Shown here piece by piece: positions 22,173 to 29,793 of a DNA stretch of 37,268 nt. Made by a program: the position numbers and the translations under genes. The first letter of the stretch is position 1. The number at the start of each line of letters is the position of its first letter. A model generated the notes under the pieces. The model was not told where the DNA came from, made no database searches, and was given only the letters and a program-made list of their open reading frames with translations. Origin of the DNA: an uncultured Eubacteriales bacterium (lineage in GTDB: Bacteria; Bacillota; Clostridia; Oscillospirales; Oscillospiraceae); assembly GCA_900551995.1 (NCBI GenBank), contig URXW01000016.1, positions 1 through 37,268 of the forward strand, written 5' to 3'.

Positions 22173-23849
22173 ATGCTGGAGCTGCTGCATATTGAGAATA
22201 TCGCCATCATCGAGGCGGCGGACATCGTGTTCGAACGGGGCTTCAACGCCCTCACCGGCGAGACGGGCGCGGGCAAGTCTATCGTCATCGACGCGCTGAG
22301 TGCCGTGCTGGGACAGCGCACCAGCCGCGAGCTGATCCGCACCGGTGCGGACAAGGCATTCGTGGGGGCGACATTTTCCGGAGTGGAGCCGGAGCTGACC
22401 GCTCCCCTGGGGATCACACCGGAGGAGGACGGCACGCTGCTGCTGCAAAGGGAGATCCACGGGGACGGAAAGAACGTCTGCCGCGTCAACGGCCGCCCGG
22501 TGACGGTGGGGCAGCTGCGGGCTCTGGGTGCGCAGCTGCTGAATATCCACGGGCAGCACGACGGGCAGCAGCTGCTGGACGAGGAGCAGCATATTGTGTA
22601 TCTGGACAGCTTCGGAAGGACGGGAAGCCTTGCAGAAGCGTATGCGGTGAAGTATAAGCACTTTACAGATATTCGGCGTCAGATCGCCGCCTTACAGATG
22701 GACGAGGCGGAGAAAGCCCGCCGCGTGGACACGCTGCAATACCAAATCGAGGAACTGCGGCGGGCAAAGCTGAAGCGCGGCGAGGAGGAGGAGCTGTCCT
22801 CCCGGCGCGGGATGCTCCGCAACGGGGAGAAATTCCTCGATGCCGTGGCGGGGGCGGACTACGCCCTCAACGGTGACGACAGCGGCGGCGGTGCGCTGAG
22901 CGCACTGCACCAGGCGCAGGACGCGCTGGGCGCGGTGCGCCATCTGGACGACAGCTTCGACGCGCTCTATCAGCGGTTAGGGGAGGCGTACAGCGAGGTG
23001 TACGACATCGCCGCTACGGTGGAGGACAAGCGGGGCGAGCTGGATGTTTCCCCCGGCGAGCTGGATCGGGTGGAGAGCCGCATGGATCAGCTGTACCGGC
23101 TGAAAAAGAAGTACGGTGCCACAGTGGAGGATATGCTGGAGTACCTGCGCCGCTGCACCGAGGAGCTGGCGCAGATCGAGGACGCCGGCGACACGCTGGC
23201 GCGGCTGGAGTATGAGCTGTCCGGCGCGGAAAAGGCGGCGCGGCAGGCGGCAAACGCCCTGTCCGATGCGCGTAAGGCATCGGCGGAGCGGCTGACGGAG
23301 CAGATCCTCAGCGAGCTGCGGCAGCTGGACATGGGGAAGATACGCTTCGCCGTGGATTTCGCGGAGAAGCCGCTGGACGGCGACGGCGTGGATACGGTGC
23401 GTTTTCTGATGTCCGCCAACGTGGGTGAGGAGCTGCGTCCCATCCACAAGATCGCCTCCGGCGGTGAGTTGGCGCGTATCATGCTGGCGATGAAAAACGT
23501 GCTCTCCGAGCAGGATCACGTGGGGACGATGGTGTTCGATGAGGTGGACACCGGCGTTTCCGGCCGGGCGGCACAGAAGGTGGCGGAGAAAATGGCGCGT
23601 ATCAGCCGGCGCAAGCAGGTGCTGTGCGTGACCCATCTGCCCCAGCTGGCAGCCATGGCGGACACGCACTTCTCCGTGGAGAAGGGGGAGCGGAACGGGC
23701 GCACCTACACGGAGGTGCGCCGTCTGGACAGAGAGCAGCGGCGGCAGGAGCTGGCGCGGCTCACCGGCGGAAGCCACGTGTCCCAGACCATGCTGGACGG
23801 CGCAGAGGAGCTGCTGACCGAGGCGGAAAAGTTCCGCGATTCCCTGTGA
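22173..23849 (+). CDS. recN: DNA repair protein RecN
   Basis: An SMC-like ATPase of 558 residues acting early at double-strand breaks in recombinational repair. Walker A GETGAGKS is at 29-36. A long coiled-coil middle (about 160-360) is rich in Glu, Arg and Leu. The ABC signature SGGELARIMLAMK and Walker B TMVFDEVDTGVSG follow, then the H-loop region LCVTHLPQLAAMAD. The start at 22173 has AAGGAGGGAAG upstream; the longer open frame overlaps argR and is out of family. It is the last gene of the dxs operon; no clear hairpin follows before the tyrS promoter. Confidence 0.95.
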   Translation: MLELLHIENIAIIEAADIVFERGFNALTGETGAGKSIVIDALSAVLGQRTSRELIRTGADKAFVGATFSGVEPELTAPLGITPEEDGTLLLQREIHGDGKNVCRVNGRPVTVGQLRALGAQLLNIHGQHDGQQLLDEEQHIVYLDSFGRTGSLAEAYAVKYKHFTDIRRQIAALQMDEAEKARRVDTLQYQIEELRRAKLKRGEEEELSSRRGMLRNGEKFLDAVAGADYALNGDDSGGGALSALHQAQDALGAVRHLDDSFDALYQRLGEAYSEVYDIAATVEDKRGELDVSPGELDRVESRMDQLYRLKKKYGATVEDMLEYLRRCTEELAQIEDAGDTLARLEYELSGAEKAARQAANALSDARKASAERLTEQILSELRQLDMGKIRFAVDFAEKPLDGDGVDTVRFLMSANVGEELRPIHKIASGGELARIMLAMKNVLSEQDHVGTMVFDEVDTGVSGRAAQKVAEKMARISRRKQVLCVTHLPQLAAMADTHFSVEKGERNGRTYTEVRRLDREQRRQELARLTGGSHVSQTMLDGAEELLTEAEKFRDSL

Positions 23850-23883
23850 TACCGCATATTTTTCTCTTACCGGAAATAGATAG

Positions 23884-23911
23884 TTGACAAACGGCGAAAA
23901 TCTGTTACAAT
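23884..23911 (+). promoter_or_regulatory. promoter of the tyrS T-box leader
   Basis: TTGACA and TACAAT with a 16-bp spacer, just ahead of the T-box leader and 35 bases after the recN stop. Confidence 0.8.
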
Positions 23912-24200
23912 AACCTCAACTTGATACCGCAACAGCGATGAAGGGAAGAAGTAACGCGTTTCAGCCCTGCGAAGAGAGCCTCCGGACGGTGTAAGGGGGA
24001 GAGGGAGAGACACGTGAATACATCCCGGAGCAGCCTCCTGAAGCCGTTTTGCCGGCGCGTAGGGATGTGTCGGGTCCGCCCGTTATAGCGGTAGGGTGTG
24101 TCTGCACCCGACGAGGCTGTGTTCGTGAGGGCACGGCGAATACGAGGTGGTACCGCGAGCGTTAGCATCGCCCTCTGTCGAGACGGCAGGGGGCGTTTTT
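23912..24200 (+). promoter_or_regulatory. T-box riboswitch, tyrosine-specific
   Basis: The leader opens with the Stem I base GCGATGAAGGGAAGAAGTAA. The 3' side of Stem I has GAATACATCCCGG, whose TAC would be the tyrosine specifier. The T-box AGGTGGTACCGCG is at 24145-24157 and would pair with the tRNA acceptor end through its GGT. The terminator hairpin is at 24169-24200. Uncharged tRNA-Tyr should stabilise the antiterminator and permit tyrS expression. The match of specifier to the downstream gene supports the assignment. Confidence 0.93.
24169..24200 (+). terminator. T-box terminator hairpin
   Basis: CGCCCTCTG and CAGGGGGCG form a nine-pair stem with one T-G pair and a nine-base loop, followed by T5. 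It competes with the antiterminator that includes the T-box sequence. Confidence 0.85.
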
Positions 24201-24249
24201 CTTTCCCTGTCAAAACAAATTTGAGAATATACGAAAGGAAATCAAAACT

Positions 24250-25476
24250 ATGGGTATTTATGAGGAACTGGTGGCGCGCGGCTTGATCGCGCAGGTCACC
24301 AACGAGGACGAGATCCGTGAGATGGTGAACAACGGCAAGGCGACGTTCTACATCGGCTTTGACTGCACGGCGGACTCTCTGCACGTGGGTCACTTTATGG
24401 CACTGTGCCTGATGAAGCGTTTGCAGATGGCGGGCAACAAGCCCATCGCCCTCATCGGCGACGGCACCACGCTCATCGGCGACCCCTCCGGGCGCAGCGA
24501 TATGCGCCAGATGCTCACCGAGGACACCATCAAGCACAACGCCGAGTGCTTCAAGCGTCAGATGGAGCGTTTCATCGACTTCTCCGACGGCAAGGCGATG
24601 ATGCTCTACAACTCCGAGTGGCTGAAGCCCCTGAACTATATCGAGCTGCTGCGTGAGGTGGGCGCGTGCTTCTCCGTGAACAATATGCTCCGCGCCGAGT
24701 GCTACAAGCAGCGCATGGAGAAGGGTCTGAGCTTCCTTGAGTTCAACTACATGATCATGCAGAGCTACGACTTCTACTATATGTTCCAGCACTACGGCTG
24801 CAATATGCAGTTCGGCGGCAACGACCAGTGGAGCAATATGCTGGGCGGCACTGAGCTGATCCGCCGCAAGCTGGGCAAGGACGCCCACGCCATGACCATC
24901 ACGCTGCTGCTGAACTCCGAGGGCAACAAGATGGGCAAGACCGCCAAGGGTGCCGTGTGGCTGGATCCCAACAAGACCAGCCCCTTCGAGTTCTTCCAGT
25001 ATTGGCGCAACGTGGACGACGCCGACGTGCTCAAGTGCATCCGTATGCTGACGTTCCTGCCGCTGGAGGAGATCGACAAAATGTCGGGCTGGGAAGGCTC
25101 TCAGCTGAACGAGGCGAAGGAGATCCTGGCATACGAGCTGACGAAGCTGGTGCACGGCGAGGAGGAAGCGGAGAAGGCGAGAAGCGCGTCCAAGGCACTG
25201 TTTTCCGGTGCCGGCGATACGGAGCATATGCCCACCACCGAGCTGACCAACGATGACTTCGGCGGCGGTGCCATCGACGTGCTGACGCTGCTGGTGAAGT
25301 GCGGTCTGGCCGCCTCCAAGGGCGAAGCCCGCCGTCTGGTGCAGCAGGGCGGCGTCACCGTCAACGACGAGAAGGTGTCCGCTATCGAGACGGCCTTCGG
25401 CTGCGAGCAGTTCACCGGCGACGGCGTTATTATCAAGAAGGGCAAGAAGGTATTCCACCGCGCTGTGCTGGTGTGA
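24250..25476 (+). CDS. tyrS: tyrosyl-tRNA synthetase
   Basis: Class I synthetase of 408 residues that charges tRNA-Tyr. The Rossmann catalytic domain has HVGH at 45-48, GDPSGRSDMR, the tyrosine-site NQ-type loop QFGGNDQWSN, and KMGKT at 227-231 in place of KMSKS. A C-terminal S4 RNA-binding domain runs from about 340 (AASKGEARRLVQQGGVTVND). The start follows GAAAGGAAATC. Expression should respond to tRNA-Tyr charging through the T-box leader. It is a single gene with a strong terminator. Confidence 0.96.
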   Translation: MGIYEELVARGLIAQVTNEDEIREMVNNGKATFYIGFDCTADSLHVGHFMALCLMKRLQMAGNKPIALIGDGTTLIGDPSGRSDMRQMLTEDTIKHNAECFKRQMERFIDFSDGKAMMLYNSEWLKPLNYIELLREVGACFSVNNMLRAECYKQRMEKGLSFLEFNYMIMQSYDFYYMFQHYGCNMQFGGNDQWSNMLGGTELIRRKLGKDAHAMTITLLLNSEGNKMGKTAKGAVWLDPNKTSPFEFFQYWRNVDDADVLKCIRMLTFLPLEEIDKMSGWEGSQLNEAKEILAYELTKLVHGEEEAEKARSASKALFSGAGDTEHMPTTELTNDDFGGGAIDVLTLLVKCGLAASKGEARRLVQQGGVTVNDEKVSAIETAFGCEQFTGDGVIIKKGKKVFHRAVLV

Positions 25477-25493
25477 GAAGCGTAAGCATAAGG

Positions 25494-25524
25494 AAAAAGG
25501 CTGCGGCTTTGCCGCAGTCTTTTT
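25494..25524 (+). terminator. terminator of tyrS
   Basis: AAAAAGGCTGCGGC pairs with GCCGCAGTCTTTTT (one G-T pair) around a TTT loop. A T5 run ends the hairpin. Confidence 0.9.
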
Positions 25525-25551
25525 CACGCGCTGTTTTTCCTCGGAAAAGCG

Positions 25552-25580
25552 TTGCATAAAGCGGGGAAATATACTATAAT
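25552..25580 (+). promoter_or_regulatory. promoter of the queA-tgt operon
   Basis: TTGCAT and perfect TATAAT with a 17-bp spacer, 41 bases before queA. Confidence 0.8.
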
Positions 25581-25621
25581 GTGTCGCGGTATGCAAATTT
25601 GAGATAAACGAGTGAGACGAC

Positions 25622-26647
25622 ATGAAAACACATGATTTCTACTTTGATCTGCCGCAGGAGCTGATCGCCCAGACACCGCTGGCGCGGCGGGACGGTTCGC
25701 GGCTGTTGGTGCTGGATAAGACCACCGGCGCGGTGGAGCACCGGCATTTCTACGACCTGCCGGAGTACCTGCACCCCGGCGACTGCCTGATACTGAACAA
25801 CTCCCGCGTGCTCCCAGCGCGGCTGCTGGGACACCGCATCCCCGGCGGCGGAGCCTGCGAGATCCTGCTGCTCATCGACCGCGGCGACAACGTGTGGGAG
25901 TGTCTCGTCCGCCCCGGCAAAAAGCTGCGCCGCGGCGCACAGGTATCCTTCGGCAACGGGGAGCTGACGGCGGAGATCGTGGACGAATTACCCGGCGGCA
26001 ACCGCCTGGTGCGGTTCACCTATGAGGGGATATTCCTTGAGGTGCTGGAGCGTCTCGGCAAAATGCCCCTGCCGCCCTATATCAAGGAGGAGCTGCAGGA
26101 TCAGGAGCGATACCAGACGGTGTACTCCAAGGTCAACGGCTCTGCGGCGGCACCCACGGCGGGGCTGCACTTCACCCCGGAGCTTCTGAACCGTGTGCAG
26201 GAGGCGGGTGTAAAGGTGGGATACGTTACACTTCATGTGGGGCTTGGTACCTTCCGCCCTGTGAAGGAGGAGGAGATCACCGACCACGCCATGCACAGCG
26301 AATACTGCGTGATCCCGCAGGAAACGGCGGAGCTTATCAACGAGACGCGGCAAAAGGGCGGACGCGTGGTCTGCGTGGGCACCACCAGCTGCCGCACCTT
26401 AGAGTCCCACGCGTCGGAGGACGGCACCGTGACCGCCGGCGGCGGCTGGACGGATATTTTCATCTATCCCGGCTACCGCTTCAAGGTCACGGACGCGCTC
26501 ATCACCAACTTCCACCTGCCGGAATCCACGCTCATCATGCTGGTGTCGGCTCTGGCGGGGCGTGAGCACATTCTGAATGCCTACCGGCAGGCGGTGGAGG
26601 AGCGGTACCGCTTCTTCTCCTTCGGCGACGCCATGTTCATTCACTGA
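25622..26647 (+). CDS. queA: tRNA ribosyltransferase-isomerase QueA
   Basis: A 341-residue enzyme that moves the ribosyl part of S-adenosylmethionine onto preQ1 in tRNA, giving epoxyqueuosine. Landmarks: N-terminal DFYFDLPQELIAQTPLARRDGSRLL, LILNNSRVLPARLLG, RYQTVYSKVNGSAAAPTAGLHFT, GYVTLHVGLGTFRPV, CVGTTSCRTLES and the C-terminal FSFGDAMFIH. The length is typical. The ribosome site is weak (GAGTGAGACG). It leads an operon with tgt, 14 bp downstream, the enzyme acting just before it in queuosine synthesis. Confidence 0.96.
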   Translation: MKTHDFYFDLPQELIAQTPLARRDGSRLLVLDKTTGAVEHRHFYDLPEYLHPGDCLILNNSRVLPARLLGHRIPGGGACEILLLIDRGDNVWECLVRPGKKLRRGAQVSFGNGELTAEIVDELPGGNRLVRFTYEGIFLEVLERLGKMPLPPYIKEELQDQERYQTVYSKVNGSAAAPTAGLHFTPELLNRVQEAGVKVGYVTLHVGLGTFRPVKEEEITDHAMHSEYCVIPQETAELINETRQKGGRVVCVGTTSCRTLESHASEDGTVTAGGGWTDIFIYPGYRFKVTDALITNFHLPESTLIMLVSALAGREHILNAYRQAVEERYRFFSFGDAMFIH

Positions 26648-26661
26648 GAACGGAGAGAATT

Positions 26662-27798
26662 ATGTTCAAGGTCATCAAAAAAGAGGGAAAAGCGCGGCAC
26701 GGCGTGTTCACCTGCGCCCACGGCGGTGAGGTACAGACGCCGGTCTTTATGAACGTGGGCACACAGGCAGCCATCAAGGGCGGCGTCAGTGCCATTGATC
26801 TGAAGGAGCGTCTGGGCACGCAGATCGAGCTGTCCAACACCTACCACCTGCACCTGCGCCCCGGCGACGACGTGGTGCGCGCCATGGGCGGCCTCCACAA
26901 GTTCATGCGCTGGGACGGTCCTATCCTCACGGATTCCGGCGGCTTTCAGGTGTTTTCTCTGGCGGGTCTGCGGAAGATCAGCGAGGAGGGCGTCACCTTT
27001 GCCAGCCATCTGGACGGTCACCGCATCTTCATGGGGCCGGAGGAGAGCATGCGTATCCAGTCCAATCTGGGCAGCGACATCGCCATGGCGTTTGACGAGT
27101 GCGTGGAGAACCCTGCGCCATACGACTACGCCAAAGCCAGCTGTGAGCGGACGCTGCGCTGGCTGGAACGCTGCAAAAGGGAACATGACCGGCTGAATGC
27201 CCTCCCGGACACGGTGAACCCCGGACAGATGCTTTTCGGCATCAATCAGGGTGCCACCTACGCCGACCTCCGTATCTGGCACATGCAGCAGATCGCCAAG
27301 CTCGACTGCGACGGCTACGCCATCGGCGGTCTGGCGGTGGGCGAGCCCACGGAGGTCATGTACGAGATCATCGACGCGGTGGAGCCCTATATGCCGGCGG
27401 ACAAGCCCCGGTACCTTATGGGCGTGGGCACGCCCAGCAATATCATCGAGGGCGTGGCGCGCGGCGTGGACTTCTTCGACTGCGTTATGCCGGCGCGGAA
27501 CGCCCGCCATGGCAAGCTGTTCACGTGGCGCGGCACGCTGAACATCAAGAACGCCAAATACAAGCTGGACGAGCAGCCCATCGACCCGGAGTGCGACTGC
27601 CCGGTGTGCCGCAATTTCAGCCGCGCCTACCTCCGCCATTTGTTCACGGCGGAGGAGATGCTGGGTATGCGTCTGGCGGTGATGCACAACCTGTATTTCT
27701 ACAACAAGCTGACCCAGCGCATCCGTGACAGCCTGGACGTAGGCGAATTTGAAGCATTCCGTGAAGAATACAGCAAAAAACTGGCGGAGAAGGTATGA
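26662..27798 (+). CDS. tgt: tRNA-guanine transglycosylase
   Basis: A 378-residue enzyme that exchanges guanine-34 for preQ1 in tRNAs with GUN anticodons. Catalytic D91 lies in LTDSGGFQVFS; the nucleophile aspartate is in DFFDCVMPARNARHG. The zinc site is CDCPVCRNFSRAYLRH plus the later histidine in RLAVMHNLYFY. The start follows CGGAGAGA. Together with queA it gives two consecutive steps of queuosine synthesis; no preQ1 synthesis genes are in the window, so preQ1 may be salvaged or made elsewhere. Confidence 0.96.
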   Translation: MFKVIKKEGKARHGVFTCAHGGEVQTPVFMNVGTQAAIKGGVSAIDLKERLGTQIELSNTYHLHLRPGDDVVRAMGGLHKFMRWDGPILTDSGGFQVFSLAGLRKISEEGVTFASHLDGHRIFMGPEESMRIQSNLGSDIAMAFDECVENPAPYDYAKASCERTLRWLERCKREHDRLNALPDTVNPGQMLFGINQGATYADLRIWHMQQIAKLDCDGYAIGGLAVGEPTEVMYEIIDAVEPYMPADKPRYLMGVGTPSNIIEGVARGVDFFDCVMPARNARHGKLFTWRGTLNIKNAKYKLDEQPIDPECDCPVCRNFSRAYLRHLFTAEEMLGMRLAVMHNLYFYNKLTQRIRDSLDVGEFEAFREEYSKKLAEKV

Positions 27799-27804
27799 AA
27801 CCTC

Positions 27805-27833
27805 TTGCCAAACACCATAGAACTATGTATAAT
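27805..27833 (+). promoter_or_regulatory. promoter of yajC
   Basis: TTGCCA and perfect TATAAT with a 17-bp spacer, starting seven bases after the tgt stop. yajC therefore has its own promoter besides read-through from queA-tgt. Confidence 0.75.
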
Positions 27834-27868
27834 AGTATCACTTTGTTTGAAAAAGGAGTAATGTTCCA

Positions 27869-28327
27869 ATGATCCAGATCGCATACGCTGATGCTGCTGC
27901 CACTGCCACTGCCGCCAACGGCGGTATGGGTTCCACCGTTTTGATGATCGTTTTGATGATCGCGATTTTCTACTTCCTGATGATCCGCCCGGAGAACAAG
28001 CGGAAGAAGCAGGCGGAGGAAATGCGTAGTGCCTTGAAGAAGGGCGATTGGCTGACCACCATCGGCGGCGTGTATGGCCGCGTTGTCGCCATCACCGACC
28101 GCACCGTGGTCATCGAGACCAGCGAGGATCGCGTCCGCGTGGAGTTCCTGAAATCCGCCATCGGTCAGGTGGGTACGCTGGACGAGCAGGCTGCCGCCCA
28201 GCAGCGTCCCGTGAAGAAGTCCAAGAAGGACGAGGCTGCCGAGGCTGCTCCCGCTGTGGAGGAGAAGGCTTCCGAGGAGACCTCCGCCGAGGCTCCCGCC
28301 GAGACGGAGAAGACCGACGCCGAGTAA
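27869..28327 (+). CDS. yajC: preprotein translocase accessory protein YajC
   Basis: A 152-residue single-pass membrane protein associated with SecDF. The transmembrane helix is at about 21-39, followed by the family signature FYFLMIRPENKRKK, then a small beta domain (KKGDWLTTIGGVYGRVVAI, DRVRVEFLKSAIGQV). An acidic, Ala/Glu-rich tail of about 45 residues makes it longer than the common YajC of 85-110. The start follows AAAAGGAG. secDF is not in the window. Confidence 0.92.
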   Translation: MIQIAYADAAATATAANGGMGSTVLMIVLMIAIFYFLMIRPENKRKKQAEEMRSALKKGDWLTTIGGVYGRVVAITDRTVVIETSEDRVRVEFLKSAIGQVGTLDEQAAAQQRPVKKSKKDEAAEAAPAVEEKASEETSAEAPAETEKTDAE

Positions 28328-28348
28328 AATTCCCACATAGCGCGACAC

Positions 28349-28391
28349 ACCTCCCGCATAGGCTGTAAAAAGCTTATGCGGGAGGTTTTTT
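28349..28391 (+). terminator. terminator of yajC that also holds the next gene's ribosome site
   Basis: ACCTCCCGCATA (28349-28360) pairs with TATGCGGGAGGT (28375-28386), and an inner GGCT/AGCT extends the stem to about 16 bp. T6 follows. GGGAGG in the 3' arm is the only good ribosome site for the gene starting at 28394. Confidence 0.85.
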
Positions 28392-28393
28392 CT

Positions 28394-28828
28394 ATGTCTT
28401 GGAAAAAGTTGGCGGGAAAGGGCACGTGGCTGGGAGTGGCGGCGGCGTTGGCGGTGCTGCTGGCGGGACTGGGACTCAGTGCGCTGCTGCTGCTCCGCGG
28501 CGCGGTGCCGGAGGGAGCTATGCGCCCGCTGGTGTGGTTCGTCAGCGGGGCGGCGTGCTTCTGCGGCGGACGGGTGGCGGTGCGGAAGGGAGCGGCTCCG
28601 CCGCTGCCGCAGGCATTGGCGGTGTCGGCGTGCGTGTACGCGCTGTTGTGGCTGGCGGTGCTGGCGGGGGAGACGGAGCCGCAGTTCGCCGCAGGCGGTC
28701 TGGCGCAGACCTGCGCCGTGTGGCTGGGCGGTCTGCTGGCGGGTGCGCTGGGCACGAAGCGGCGGAAGAAAAAAAGCCCCTACCCCCGCCGCAAGGGCGC
28801 AGAGCGTCGAAAGAGGTCGGTAACATAA
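28394..28828 (+). CDS. TIGR04086/YrzE-type membrane protein
   Basis: A 144-residue protein with four hydrophobic segments (about 8-32, 38-56, 69-87 and 95-113) and a very basic tail (TKRRKKKSPYPRRKGAERRKRS). This layout and its place right after yajC match the uncharacterised TIGR04086 membrane family of Firmicutes. I start it at ATG 28394, with GGGAGG eight bases upstream; an ATG at 28376 would lie inside the terminator stem. Expression probably needs read-through of the yajC terminator. The function is unknown. Confidence 0.75.
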   Translation: MSWKKLAGKGTWLGVAAALAVLLAGLGLSALLLLRGAVPEGAMRPLVWFVSGAACFCGGRVAVRKGAAPPLPQALAVSACVYALLWLAVLAGETEPQFAAGGLAQTCAVWLGGLLAGALGTKRRKKKSPYPRRKGAERRKRSVT

Positions 28829-29015
28829 ATCGCGGCATGGTTAAAATAACGAAAACGCGAAATCCGTTATGATTTTCCTTGACGGCGCGGCGGACGGCGT
28901 ATCTACCGCCCGCCGCTGGCACCGTTTCTATATGTGGTGCCGTATTCCGGATAATTTCCCCAGATGTCGGTATTTCGGCGTTTTCACAACAGGGAAGAAG
29001 AGCGCAGTTTATGAA

Positions 29016-29080
29016 GTTTACATAATTATGTTTACATAACATTTTGACATAATTTACAAAAAATAGGTTTTTATGTAAAA
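29016..29080. promoter_or_regulatory. operator-like palindromes upstream of spoIIM-xerD
   Basis: Two direct copies of GTTTACATAA lie 14 bp apart and overlap the palindrome ACATAATTATGT (29020-29031) and the gapped palindrome ATGTT-N5-AACAT (29028-29042). An inverted copy of the half-site, TTATGTAAA, is at 29071. They end a few bases before the -35 box, a common place for a transcription factor. The regulator is not known. Confidence 0.5.
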
Positions 29081-29084
29081 CCCC

Positions 29085-29113
29085 TTGCGGTTTTGGTAAA
29101 TTTGCCATATATT
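29085..29113 (+). promoter_or_regulatory. promoter of spoIIM-xerD
   Basis: TTGCGG and TATATT with a 17-bp spacer, 65 bases before spoIIM. A sporulation sigma factor could use this region instead, but no clear -35/-10 set for one was seen. Confidence 0.5.
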
Positions 29114-29178
29114 TAATAGTAGCTTTTCAGGTGTCTATTCACAGGGCTTGGCTCATATACTCTGGACGAGGTGAGCCC

Positions 29179-29772
29179 ATGAAGCTGCAACGTCGCCGCG
29201 CCTTGACACTCGACCCGCCACGGACGCGTCTGTATATACTGTGCCTGTTTTTCGCCGCCGGGATGCTGGCTGGTCATTTGGCGTGCCGCGCCGTACCGTC
29301 GGACGACTTAACGGCACTGCGCTCCTACGTCATGGGCTACGCCCAGCTGTCGTCGGAGGAACGGGGCTGTGCGGGTCTGGCGCAGGTGGTGTGGGTCTAT
29401 TTCCGCTATCCTGCGGCGGCGTTCCTGCTGGGCTTCACCGCATGGGGCGTTATGCTCATCCCGCTGGTCTGCGCGGCACAGGGCTTTTTCCTGTCCTTCG
29501 CGGTGCAGTGCTTTGCCGCCTCCCTGGGCAGGCAGGGCGTGCTGCTGGCATTAGCGGCTCTGGGGACGCGCTGCCTTTTTGTGCTGCCCTGTCTGCTGCT
29601 GACGTCGTCGGACGGCTTTTCCGCCGCGTGGCGTCTGGCGGAGCGTCAAAAGCCGGAGGCGAGAGACCGGCGACGCTTGTTGATCTGTGTGTTTGTTCTA
29701 CTGACCGGCACGGTGGCGGAATGTGCCCTTGTGCCGCGGCTTTTTGCGTGGGTCTTGCCGCGCATGACATGA
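29179..29772 (+). CDS. spoIIM: SpoIIM-family membrane protein
   Basis: A 197-residue membrane protein with a basic N-terminus and about five hydrophobic helices (roughly 18-36, 70-88, 90-115, 118-137 and 168-190). SpoIIM in Bacillus works with SpoIID and SpoIIP in septal peptidoglycan degradation during engulfment. Helix pattern, size (about 200) and the xerD gene right behind support the assignment; residue identity to known SpoIIM is not obvious by eye. The start at 29179 follows GAGGTGA. It is co-directional with xerD, 21 bp apart. Confidence 0.72.
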   Translation: MKLQRRRALTLDPPRTRLYILCLFFAAGMLAGHLACRAVPSDDLTALRSYVMGYAQLSSEERGCAGLAQVVWVYFRYPAAAFLLGFTAWGVMLIPLVCAAQGFFLSFAVQCFAASLGRQGVLLALAALGTRCLFVLPCLLLTSSDGFSAAWRLAERQKPEARDRRRLLICVFVLLTGTVAECALVPRLFAWVLPRMT

Positions 29773-29793
29773 AAGAGAGAGGAGTGAGGGAAT

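Larger units (their letters stand above)
28829..29178. other. 350-bp intergenic region before spoIIM with palindromes
   Basis: No gene is supported. The first half is GC-rich and includes a GGCACC/GGTGCC hairpin near 28916-28944. The second half, from about 29010, is AT-rich with GTTTACATAA at 29016-29025 and 29030-29039, the perfect palindrome ACATAATTATGT at 29020-29031, and an inverted TTATGTAAAA at 29071-29080. A promoter at 29085-29113 follows. Confidence 0.6.

Noticed and set aside
23905..25623. A 572-codon minus-strand frame across the T-box and tyrS
   Set aside because: It covers a T-box leader and an unmistakable tyrosyl-tRNA synthetase on the plus strand.
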